From positions 62,001 through 126,000 of the forward strand of contig NZ_NFJF01000001.1 of the NCBI RefSeq assembly GCF_002159735.1: a stretch of DNA of 64,000 nucleotides, read 5' to 3'. Positions 35,610 through 42,811 of this stretch are shown here, piece by piece (within the stretch, counting starts at the first letter, position 1; each line of letters begins with the position of its first letter). Under the pieces are notes generated by a model. That model had not been told where the DNA came from. It saw only the letters and a list, made by a program, of their open reading frames with translations, and made no database searches. Made by a program: the position numbers and the translations under genes. The stretch comes from Olsenella sp. An270 (lineage in GTDB: Bacteria > Actinomycetota > Coriobacteriia > Coriobacteriales > Atopobiaceae).

Positions 35610-35921
35610 TTACTCGCAGATGTGGGACATGCCCTGGCTGAGCATGGTGTAGACGTGGTCGTCGGCGAGCGAGTAGAGCACGTTGCGGCCGTCGCGCTGG
35701 AAGCGGACCAGGCGCGCCTGCTTGAGGGTGCGCAGCTGGTGGGAGACCGCGCTCTGCGTGCTGCCGGTCTCCTCGGCGATGTCCGCGACGCAGAGCTCGC
35801 GGCCCATGAGGGCGTAGAGGATCTTGATGCGGGTGGTGTCGCTGAACACCTTGAACAGGTCGGCGAGGTCGTAGAGCAGCTCCTCGTCGGGCATCTCGGT
35901 GGGGGTGGGCTCCTCGGCCAT
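35610..35921 (-). CDS. ArsR/SmtB-family metal-sensing repressor (zinc type)
   Basis: A 103-residue winged-helix repressor. The recognition helix lies in GSTQSAVSHQLRTLKQARLV. The last helix has Asp87, His89, His100 and Glu103 with exactly the spacing of the alpha-5 zinc site of SmtB/CzrA (D-x-H, ten residues, H-x-x-E). Zinc binding would release the operator and allow export. GAGAGGAG precedes ATG 35921; the longer frame to 35972 would cover the promoter. It is the first gene of the efflux operon and probably represses it. Confidence 0.9.
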   Translation of the reverse strand: MAEEPTPTEMPDEELLYDLADLFKVFSDTTRIKILYALMGRELCVADIAEETGSTQSAVSHQLRTLKQARLVRFQRDGRNVLYSLADDHVYTMLSQGMSHICE

Positions 35922-35951
35922 GTGCGCTCCTCTCGTTCGTATGTGAGTATG

Positions 35952-35979
35952 ATTATATGAGCACACGTTCATATGTCAA
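35952..35979 (-). promoter_or_regulatory. Consensus sigma-70 promoter with embedded SmtB-type operator
   Basis: On the minus strand TTGACA (35979-35974), a 16-base spacer and TATAAT (35957-35952). The spacer region holds an imperfect palindrome, ATATGA-8 bases-TTCATAT on the plus strand (35955-35974), close to the known SmtB/CzrA operator form. A bound repressor would cover both promoter boxes. Confidence 0.85.
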
Positions 35980-36022
35980 CGGGGACTTTCTGAGGCGGCG
36001 TCGGGTTCTTCTCGGCTGGAAA

Positions 36023-36131
36023 ATTGCGGTTGGTAACGTTTTTCGTCGCAATTCTGTTACCAACCGCAATATGCCAACCTCCACATTGCGGTTGGTAACG
36101 TTTTTTGGCCTAAAACTGTTACCAACCGCAA
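36023..36131. repeat. Paired-hairpin element, family D copy 1
   Basis: Two consecutive palindromes with the same arm. ATTGCGGTTGGTAAC (36023-36037) pairs perfectly with 36056-36070, and TTGCGGTTGGTAAC (36086-36099) with 36118-36131. T-rich loops CGTTTTT follow each left arm. GTTCTTCTCG stands at 36005-36014. It lies downstream of the nuclease-like gene (minus strand) and upstream of the metal promoter. Related copies are at 38991 and 50075. Confidence 0.88.
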
Positions 36132-36144
36132 GCTGTCCGGAGCG

Positions 36145-37188
36145 CTACCGTCGCAGCAGGGCGCCCCAGTCCGGCAGCGGCATCGGCCCTGTGGGCGCGA
36201 GCGGCGAGCCCACGCGCGGCACGCCGTAGAGCTCGAGCTTCTGGACGAGCTCGGTCACCCCGGCCGCCTCCTCGTAGGTGAAGCGCAGCACCGAGACGTC
36301 GTAGGCGGTGATGAGCCCCTCGCGCTTTCGCTGGTCGAGAAGAACCTGCTGCGGCGTGCGCCCCCGCGCCATCTCGGGATCGAGCAGCTTGCGCAGGCCG
36401 TCGCACTCGCCCGCGATTACGCGTCCGTCGGTGCGCACCCAGACGAAGTCCACGCGGAACGTCCGTCCCGGGTGCAGCGGGTCGGGCACCTCGACCTGCT
36501 GCGCCGGGAGCAGGTAGCCCTGCTCGATCATCACGGCCCGGGCGATCGACTCGCCGCCGCTCTCGGCGAGGCCGGTGGCACGGACGAACGTCGACAGGGC
36601 GCGCTTGGCGTCGCGACAGGAGCCGACCCGGCGGTAGGCGTATTCGACGAAGTCCTGCCACGCCACCCCGCATGCACCCATCGCCCAGTCGGCGACGACC
36701 ATGCCCTCGCGAAAGCTCATCCAGCGCAGGGAGTCGAGCACGGTTCTAAGGAGCGGGGTCACGTGAAGGCCCCCGCGCCAGATAGGCCGCTCGCGCGCGT
36801 CGTCTGCCAGCGTCGTGCTGTGATGGGTGACCAGGGCGGTGCGGGCGGAGGCGTTTCCGCTCTCGCGCAGCACGTGCAGGGGGCGCTGCCAGGCGTAGGG
36901 GACGTCACAGCCGAGCGCGAGCGCGGCGGACGGCCCGCAGAAGACCCAGTCGGGATGGCGGCGCTGGACGGCGCGCATGATGGCGAGCGTCTGCTCGGAG
37001 AAGCCCAGCCCCTCCCACCAGGAGCGCTGGACAAAGAGCCCGCGGGCGGACGAGACGACCGTGCCCGTCTCACCCGTTCGCCTCAGGCAGGCCACCTGCA
37101 GACGCTTCTCGGATGGCGTCGCGCACGCGCCGCGCGCCTCCGCCTCTGCGAACAGCGCTCGCAGCTCCCGCTCGACCTTCTCGCTCAT
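36145..37188 (-). CDS. AbiEi-like protein with C-terminal PD-(D/E)XK-type domain, function unknown
   Basis: A 347-residue protein. The N-terminal half, including SEKRLQVACLRRTGETG and the later segment TPLLRTVLDSLRW, resembles AbiEi-type proteins found in actinobacteria. The C-terminal part has FRVDFVW, then VIAGECDGLRKL and VSVLRFTYEE, the D...E-x-x-G...K layout of DUF559/Vsr-like nuclease folds. No AbiEii toxin gene is adjacent, so a toxin-antitoxin role is not supported. GGGAGGTGCC precedes ATG 37188. The 196 bases upstream hold only an AT-rich stretch and one CGAGAAGAAC. Confidence 0.6.
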   Translation of the reverse strand: MSEKVERELRALFAEAEARGACATPSEKRLQVACLRRTGETGTVVSSARGLFVQRSWWEGLGFSEQTLAIMRAVQRRHPDWVFCGPSAALALGCDVPYAWQRPLHVLRESGNASARTALVTHHSTTLADDARERPIWRGGLHVTPLLRTVLDSLRWMSFREGMVVADWAMGACGVAWQDFVEYAYRRVGSCRDAKRALSTFVRATGLAESGGESIARAVMIEQGYLLPAQQVEVPDPLHPGRTFRVDFVWVRTDGRVIAGECDGLRKLLDPEMARGRTPQQVLLDQRKREGLITAYDVSVLRFTYEEAAGVTELVQKLELYGVPRVGSPLAPTGPMPLPDWGALLRR

Positions 37189-37384
37189 GGCACCTCCCGT
37201 CGTGGGAGGCATTCTTTCACGAGCGGGCAAGGGGCGTCGGCGACGCATATGAGACAACCCTTGATATATTCAAAACATATCGCCGAGAAGAACGTCAGGC
37301 CGTAAATCCTCGGTAGGGGGCTAGCTGCAAGCTATCGGTAACACGCTTACGGGCGCCACGTTTCGGTGAGCGGTGCCCCAGCCG

Positions 37385-37600
37385 TCAGGTCTCGGGCTCG
37401 TCAGGCACGTACTCGAGGATGTCGCCGGGCTGGCAGTCCAGCTCGCGGCAGATGGCGTCGAGCGTGGAGAAGCGCACGGCGGAGATTTTGCCGCACTTGA
37501 TGCGCGAGAGGTTGACCTCGGTGAGCCCGATCTTCTCGGCGAGCTCCTTCGAGCGCATCTTGCGGTCCGCGAGCACGCGGTCGAGTCGAAGCACGATCAT
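37385..37600 (-). CDS. Small XRE-family (Cro/YozG-like) transcriptional regulator
   Basis: A 71-residue single helix-turn-helix domain (RSKELAEKIGLTEVNLSRIK, with ending CQPGDILEYV typical of the YozG/Cro-type group). It follows a DUF2975 membrane protein gene by 7 bases on the same strand, a pairing seen widely in Gram-positives. Probably binds the palindrome upstream of the pair (38264-38280). Confidence 0.85.
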   Translation of the reverse strand: MIVLRLDRVLADRKMRSKELAEKIGLTEVNLSRIKCGKISAVRFSTLDAICRELDCQPGDILEYVPDEPET

Positions 37601-37607
37601 CGCAGCC

Positions 37608-38210
37608 TCACAGCAGCTCGTCGTCCTGCTTCTGCAGGATGCAGCCGTACTCGAACATGCGGCAGATCGCGAACAGCAGCGCCCCGATCGCGAGCGCGCC
37701 GGTGTCGACGATCACCGTACCCGTTGGGATGAAGGCGGCCTCCACCATGAGCTGGCTCGCCACCGCTCCGGAGATCGCTCTCCCCACGAGGTGCAGGATG
37801 CCCGGCACAAAGGCCGCCAGGACGAGAAAGACGGAGGTGCGCCTGAGGGCGCGCACCACGTCGAGCGAGAAGACCTCGCCCGTTCTCGCGACGCGCTGGC
37901 AGACGCGCGTGGCGCCGAGGTAGGCGACGAAGGTGAGCGCGCCGCCCACGGCGCTCGCCACCTGATAGGGCGCCGCGCCGCCGAGGCGCGTGACGCCGCC
38001 AAGGTCGGCGGACGTGGTGAAGAACGCGGCGAGCAGGTCGCGGCCGCCCTCGACCATGCCCACGCGCGTCAGGTCGGCCGCGAGCCCGAGCGACACCACC
38101 GTCATGATGAGCGACCCCGCGGCCACGATGGCACAGAGCCACGCGGCCACGTTCGCCGTGCGTCGGATGCGGTGGTCGGCGTCGGAGCGTGTCAGGGTCT
38201 CGTTGGTCAT
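37608..38210 (-). CDS. DUF2975 membrane protein
   Basis: A 200-residue protein with four hydrophobic segments (about 20-45, 80-105, 120-145, 165-190) and the family arrangement of DUF2975. Function unknown; in this family it is co-transcribed with an XRE regulator and may control that regulator's access to DNA. ATG 38210 has GGGGTG upstream; an in-frame GTG at 38219 is the alternative. Confidence 0.75.
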   Translation of the reverse strand: MTNETLTRSDADHRIRRTANVAAWLCAIVAAGSLIMTVVSLGLAADLTRVGMVEGGRDLLAAFFTTSADLGGVTRLGGAAPYQVASAVGGALTFVAYLGATRVCQRVARTGEVFSLDVVRALRRTSVFLVLAAFVPGILHLVGRAISGAVASQLMVEAAFIPTGTVIVDTGALAIGALLFAICRMFEYGCILQKQDDELL

Positions 38211-38263
38211 TGTGATCACCCCGTTCTTCTCGCCAGCAGTTCTTATCGTTCTTATACCACTAA

Positions 38264-38280
38264 TTATCGACTATCGATAA
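38264..38280. promoter_or_regulatory. Palindromic operator candidate for the XRE/DUF2975 pair
   Basis: TTATCGA-CTA-TCGATAA, a perfect 7-bp repeat with a 3-base centre in an AT-rich stretch between the divergent DUF2975 and xpt genes. It lies 54 bases upstream of ATG 38210. A TATAAG-like -10 box for the minus strand is nearby. Confidence 0.5.
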
Positions 38281-38328
38281 GTACGGACGAGTTTTAAGGC
38301 GAACGGCACCAAACGAGCGCCGAGCGTG

Positions 38329-38334
38329 CATAAT
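38329..38334 (+). promoter_or_regulatory. -10 box of xpt
   Basis: CATAAT 38 bases before ATG 38373, in the same CATAATGG/TATAATGG context as at 32071. No good -35 box and no purine-riboswitch fold could be found in the 160-base upstream region. Confidence 0.45.
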
Positions 38335-38372
38335 GGACGGGACGTCAACACCACCACGAGAGGGGCAGGCGC

Positions 38373-38951
38373 ATGAAGGAGCTTGAGGACCGCATCCGCC
38401 AGGACGGCATCGTTCGCGAGGGCAACGTCCTCAAGGTCGACAACTTCCTCAACCACCAGTGCGACGTGGCCCTCTACGACCACATGGGCGCCGAGTGGGC
38501 GCGCCTCTTCGCCGGCAAACGCATCGACAAGATCCTCACGATCGAGGCCTCCGGCATCGGCATCGCGTGCGTGGCGGCAACCCACTTTGGCGGGGTGCCC
38601 GTGGTCTTTGCGCGCAAGACCGAGTCCAAGAACCTTGACGGCGACCAGTACCGCACCAACATCACGAGCTACACCAAGGGCCGCGAGTACCAGGTCATCG
38701 TTGCCAAGCGCTTCCTCACGGCGGGCGAGCACGTGCTCATCATCGACGACTTCATGGCCATGGGCTGCGCGATGAACGGGCTGCTGCAGATTTGCGACGA
38801 GGCCGGCGTCATCGTGGAGGGCATCGGCATCGCCATCGAGAAGGGCTTCCAGCCGGGTGGCGACGAGCTGCGCCGCCGTGGCTACCAGGTGGAGTCGCTC
38901 GCCATCGTGAAGTCGATGGACGCCGCGACCGGGGAGATCGAGTTCGCGTAG
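38373..38951 (+). CDS. xpt: Xanthine phosphoribosyltransferase
   Basis: A 192-residue enzyme of the type I phosphoribosyltransferase fold. The PRPP-binding loop is [17 protein letters not shown]. The N-terminal segment [11 protein letters not shown] and the flexible-loop region [15 protein letters not shown] match Xpt of Bacillus. It converts xanthine and PRPP to XMP in purine salvage. It is monocistronic; the downstream gene is convergent across repeat element D copy 2. Confidence 0.93.
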   Translation: MKELEDRIRQDGIVREGNVLKVDNFLNHQCDVALYDHMGAEWARLFAGKRIDKILTIEASGIGIACVAATHFGGVPVVFARKTESKNLDGDQYRTNITSYTKGREYQVIVAKRFLTAGEHVLIIDDFMAMGCAMNGLLQICDEAGVIVEGIGIAIEKGFQPGGDELRRRGYQVESLAIVKSMDAATGEIEFA

Positions 38952-38966
38952 GCGTCGCGGGCGGGC

Positions 38967-39119
38967 GTTCTTCTCGCCACGGGTGCCAGCTTGCTATTGG
39001 TAACGAATGAGGGCCCCAAAGTGTTACAAAGCGCAAAGCCGAGAACGACAGCTTGCGGTTGGTAACACTTTGGGCCCAAAAACGTTACAAAGCGCAAAAT
39101 GCGCGCGGGCGAGAAGAAC
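38967..39119. repeat. Paired-hairpin element, family D copy 2, bracketed by the 10-mer
   Basis: Two imperfect palindromes with TTGC...GGTAAC left arms (38991-39004 and 39053-39066) and GTTACAAAGCGCAA right arms (39023-39036 and 39084-39097). GTTCTTCTCG opens the element (38967-38976) and its complement CGAGAAGAAC closes it (39110-39119). It separates two convergent genes and may work as a two-way terminator. Confidence 0.85.
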
Positions 39120-39124
39120 GTGCG

Positions 39125-40141
39125 CTAGGAGCGCTTGCGCCCAAAGAACGGCAGGATCGGCAGGCGGCCGCGGTACGGGCTCACGAAGTCCTCCTCGCCG
39201 ATCTGCTCGGACTCCTCGACCTCGGGGGAGACGCTCTCCACCACGCCGTTGGGCACGTCGGCGACGGGCATGTCGGTGATGTCGGGGACCACGGTCGCGA
39301 CGGGCGCCTCCTCGCCGGCGGCCTCCGCGGCCGTCTCGGCCTTCTCGCGGTAGCGGACCATCATGTCGCGTTGCAGCTCCACGACGCTCGGCGGCGCCCA
39401 GATCAGCGCGTTGGCGCCGGCGGCGATGGTGGCAGCGGCGGTCTCGTCGTCGCGGCCGCCGGTGGCGATGATCGGCAGCGCGGGGAATGCGGCGCGCAGC
39501 TCGGCGATGACCTCGGGCGTCCGGCGCCCGGCTGCCACGTTGATGACGCGTGCGCCCGACTGGATCTTCTCGGCCGCCTCGTTGTCGAAGCGCGTGATCG
39601 TGGCGATGACGGGGATGTCCACGGTCGAGGCGACCTGGGCGACCATCTCCGGCGTGGCGGGGGAGTTCAAGACCACGCCCGCGGCGCCCTGCATCTCGGA
39701 GACGGCGGCAAGCTCCGCGGCGCGCCGCCCGGTGGTGGTTCCGCCGCCCACGCCCACGAAGAGCGGGGCCTCGGCTACCGTGAGCAGCGCCTGCGTGATG
39801 GCCGGCTGGGCGGTGAACGGGTAGACGGCGAAGATGGCGTCGGCGTTGGAGTTGCGGATCGCGGCGACGTCGGTGGAGTAGAGCAACGTCCGGATGCGGC
39901 GACCGAAGAGCGTGAAGCCGCTGCACTCCTCGTAGTTGTCCGGCACGCGTAGCGGCGCCTTGCGCAGGCGGCCCTCGATCGGCATGGGGCCGTCGGCGGC
40001 GGGGACCAGCTCGTGGGTCGCGTGACCCACCTCGAAGATGCCGGAGCGCAGGGCCCCGGTGACGCCCTGCTCGGTCGACTCGTTGTTCTCGACGTTCGTG
40101 TCCTCCACGGTCCCTCCCGGGTCTCGCATGCTTTCAGCCAC
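39125..40141 (-). CDS. TIM-barrel (phosphate-binding type) protein, function unknown
   Basis: A 338-residue protein. Residues about 85-250 look like a beta/alpha barrel with a glycine-rich segment VGVGGGTTTGRRAAELA and a C-terminal phosphate-site-like IIATGGRDDETAAATIAAGA, as in NanE- or indole-glycerol-phosphate-synthase-like folds. The catalytic residues of those enzymes are not recognisable. An acidic, Pro/Val-rich tail (about 270-325) ends in basic FFGRKRS. The start is uncertain: GTG 40141, or GTG 40108 just after GGGAGGG. Confidence 0.55.
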   Translation of the reverse strand: MAESMRDPGGTVEDTNVENNESTEQGVTGALRSGIFEVGHATHELVPAADGPMPIEGRLRKAPLRVPDNYEECSGFTLFGRRIRTLLYSTDVAAIRNSNADAIFAVYPFTAQPAITQALLTVAEAPLFVGVGGGTTTGRRAAELAAVSEMQGAAGVVLNSPATPEMVAQVASTVDIPVIATITRFDNEAAEKIQSGARVINVAAGRRTPEVIAELRAAFPALPIIATGGRDDETAAATIAAGANALIWAPPSVVELQRDMMVRYREKAETAAEAAGEEAPVATVVPDITDMPVADVPNGVVESVSPEVEESEQIGEEDFVSPYRGRLPILPFFGRKRS

Positions 40142-40174
40142 TGTTTTGTTCCCCGTCGGCGGGGTTCGTATACG

Positions 40175-41338
40175 CTACCCCTCGGCGTCCGTCTCGAACT
40201 CCGCCGCCACCTCGCGCAAAAGCTCGCGGATCGGCAGGTGCTGCGGGCAGGCCCGCTCGCAGGCGCCGCAGCCCACGCACTCCGAGGCCAGGCCGTGGCC
40301 GTTGCCGGTGTGCGTGGTGCGGTAGTAGTACCCCGCGGAGTCCTCGTTGTAGCCGCGCTTGGCGTTGAGGCACGAGAAGAGCTCGGGGATGTTGATCCTT
40401 CTGGGGCAGCCGTCGACGCAGTAGCGGCAGCCGGTGCACTCGACGACGTCCTGCCCGCGCAGGATCTGCGCCACACGCTCGACGGCGGCGCGCTCCTCGC
40501 GCGTGAGCGGCACGAGCGGCGAGAAGGTCCGCACGTTCTCCTCGACCATCGCCGGCGTGCCCATGCCGGAGAGCACCATCTCGACGCCCGGGAGGCTCGC
40601 CGCGAAGCGCAGCGCAAAGCTCGCCGGCGAGCCGGGGCCCGCGGCGGCCAGGGTCTCGCGCGCCTCGTCGGGCAGGTTCACGAGCATGCCGCCCTTGACG
40701 GGCTCCATCACGATGACGGGCTTGCCGTGGGCTGCGGCAACCTCGCAGCACGCGCGGCTCTGGATCACGCCGCTCTCCCAGTCTAGGTAGTTGACCTGCA
40801 GCTGGACGAACTCCATGTCGGGGTGGTCGGTGAGGATGCGGTCCAGGAACGCCGCGTCGCTGTGGAAGGAGAACCCCACGTGGCGCACGAGCCCGGCGTC
40901 GCGCGCGGCGAGGGCCTCGTCGTAGGCGCCGCAGCGCTGGTACTTGTCGTAGTTGCTCGGGCCCTGCGAGTGCATGAGGTAGTAGTCGAGGTAATCCACG
41001 CCGCAGGCGCGCAGCTGGTCCTCGATGAGCGGTCGGATGTCCTCGCGGCGCTCGAAGCTGCCGGGGGAGAGCTTGTCGGCGAGCAGGAAGTCGGAGCGGT
41101 CGTGGCGCGCGGCGAGCGCGGCGGCGACGGCGGGCTCGGAGTTGCCGGAGTGGTAGGGTCGCGCGGTGTCGAAGTAGTTGAGGCCGCCGTCGAGGAAGGC
41201 GTCGACCATCTGGGAGAACGTCCCCAGGTCGACGGTCTTGTCGTCGTTTACGGGCAGACGCATGCACCCAAAGCCGAGCTTGCCTCGTGCGGTCTCGAAG
41301 GGTGCGCGCCGCGCGGCGCCCCGGTCTGTGTTGGTCAT
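40175..41338 (-). CDS. Aldo/keto reductase with C-terminal two-[4Fe-4S] ferredoxin domain
   Basis: A 387-residue fusion. Residues 1-285 form an aldo/keto reductase barrel (GFGCMRLPV, then GLNYFDTARPYHSG with the Asp-Tyr pair, and conserved lysine region ADKLSPGS). Residues about 290-375 carry two cluster motifs, CTGCRYCVDGCP and CVGCGACERACP. This build is common in anaerobes and suggests electron exchange between ferredoxin-like centres and a carbonyl substrate that cannot be named. Its start overlaps the stop of the upstream permease by 4 bases. Confidence 0.88.
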   Translation of the reverse strand: MTNTDRGAARRAPFETARGKLGFGCMRLPVNDDKTVDLGTFSQMVDAFLDGGLNYFDTARPYHSGNSEPAVAAALAARHDRSDFLLADKLSPGSFERREDIRPLIEDQLRACGVDYLDYYLMHSQGPSNYDKYQRCGAYDEALAARDAGLVRHVGFSFHSDAAFLDRILTDHPDMEFVQLQVNYLDWESGVIQSRACCEVAAAHGKPVIVMEPVKGGMLVNLPDEARETLAAAGPGSPASFALRFAASLPGVEMVLSGMGTPAMVEENVRTFSPLVPLTREERAAVERVAQILRGQDVVECTGCRYCVDGCPRRINIPELFSCLNAKRGYNEDSAGYYYRTTHTGNGHGLASECVGCGACERACPQHLPIRELLREVAAEFETDAEG

Positions 41339-42705
41339 GACGCTCCTCTCCCTCGCTGCCGGACCATTGTACGCCCGCTGCGGGCCGCCCAGGACAGGGC
41401 GAGAAGGACGGCGAGCTCGAGCGCCGCGAACGCGACGCGCGCGGGCTCGGCGAGCCCCGAGAGCCCCACGAAGAGGCAGCATGCGGTCGCGAGCACCGGG
41501 GCGACGCGGCCGCGCAGGACGCCGGCCCGGCCGTCGCGGCGCATGCGCCAGGCCGCGGCGAAGTAGGGGAGCATGAGCAGCATCGCGAGGCAGACGCTCA
41601 CCTCGGAGACGTCGCCGTTGGGGATGAGGCCGCCGGCCTGCGCGAGCGCGTGGACGCCGCTCCAGGCGAGCATGCAGAGCGTGGCGAGGCCGGCGCCCAG
41701 AAGGTTCGCCCCCGAGGCCCCCGACTCGCGTACGAGGCGCCTGCCGCCGGGCAGGTCGCCGCGGGCCGCGAGCGCCTGCGGGAGGCGCTGCAGCGAGAGC
41801 ACGAGGCCGTTGCCGGTCCCGAGCACGGCGAAAAACGCGATGAGGTTGGGCCATGCCGCCGCCCGCTCGCCAAAGAGCCGCGAGAAGAGCAGCGCGAGGC
41901 TGCCGTCACCGGCGTCCATGACGGCGGCGGGACCGAGCGTGACGGAGAGCCCCACGAAGTAGACGAGGTAGAGGGCGAGTATGGCAAGCGGCGCCACGAC
42001 GAGCGCGATCGGCAGGTTGCGCTGGGCGTGACGCAGCTCCGGGGCGATGGAGGTCGCCGCGGGCCAGCCGTCAAAGGAGAAGGCGATCGGCGCCGCGGCG
42101 GCGAGCCAGGCGAGGCCGCCGCCGGTTCCGGCCGGCGGGACCACACCGCCCGTCTGGGCGCGCCCGGAGATCACGGCGACCAGCCCGATCGCCCCCACCG
42201 CCAGAAGCGGCGCCACCTTGACCACGGTGAGCGCGTTCTGCGCCCAGCCCGAGAGCCGCGGCGCGAGCGCGTTGACGAGCGAGCAGGCGAGCATGAGCGC
42301 GAGGCCGATCCCCATCTGCTGCGCGAGCGTGCCCGGCAGCCCGAGCACCATGCACGCGTAGACGCCGGCGACCCAGAAGATCACCGCCGAGATGGACGGC
42401 AGGTAGACGAAGGCGTAGTGCAGGGCGATCAGCCGGGCGAAGCGGGGCGAGACGAAGCGCTCCGCGTAGTCCACCAGCCCGCCCGCGCCGTCGGTGCGCG
42501 CGGCGAAGAGCGTGAGGCAGAGGCCGCCAAAGACGATGTAGGTGGCGGCGAGGCAGAACATGACCACGCCGGCCCCGATGCTGCCGCCGGTGGCTATGAG
42601 CACGTTGTCGGACTTGAAGAAGATGCCCGACCCGATGCAGATGCCCATGATGAGGCAGATGGCGGTCGTGAGCGAGTAGCGACGTCGCGCGTCCTTCTCG
42701 GCCAT
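41335..42705 (-). CDS. APC-family amino acid permease
   Basis: A 456-residue transporter with about 12 helices. The N-terminal family signature is SLTTAICLIMGICIGSGIFF, followed by helices with Gly/Ala-rich faces such as AAAAPIAFSFDGWPAATS, typical of LAT-like exchangers. It opens the operon with the reductase. Start ATG 42705 is chosen from the family N-terminus (MAEKDARRRYSL); a frame reaching 43137 overlaps the divergent gene. The substrate is unknown. Confidence 0.85.
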   Translation of the reverse strand: MAEKDARRRYSLTTAICLIMGICIGSGIFFKSDNVLIATGGSIGAGVVMFCLAATYIVFGGLCLTLFAARTDGAGGLVDYAERFVSPRFARLIALHYAFVYLPSISAVIFWVAGVYACMVLGLPGTLAQQMGIGLALMLACSLVNALAPRLSGWAQNALTVVKVAPLLAVGAIGLVAVISGRAQTGGVVPPAGTGGGLAWLAAAAPIAFSFDGWPAATSIAPELRHAQRNLPIALVVAPLAILALYLVYFVGLSVTLGPAAVMDAGDGSLALLFSRLFGERAAAWPNLIAFFAVLGTGNGLVLSLQRLPQALAARGDLPGGRRLVRESGASGANLLGAGLATLCMLAWSGVHALAQAGGLIPNGDVSEVSVCLAMLLMLPYFAAAWRMRRDGRAGVLRGRVAPVLATACCLFVGLSGLAEPARVAFAALELAVLLALSWAARSGRTMVRQRGRGAS

Positions 42706-42811
42706 GGTCGTTCGCCCCCTCTCGTCGCTCGGTCGGAACATGGTACCCGCTGGTCGACCCGCGGGGCGAGAAAAGACGATAATCACATCGAAGACGGAGA
42801 GAGGGGTCCGC

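Noticed and set aside
36145-37257. AbiE-type toxin-antitoxin system
   Set aside because: Only an AbiEi-like protein is present; no AbiEii nucleotidyltransferase gene is adjacent on either side.
38211-38372. Purine riboswitch upstream of xpt
   Set aside because: No three-way junction with the conserved loop bases could be found in the 160-base region.
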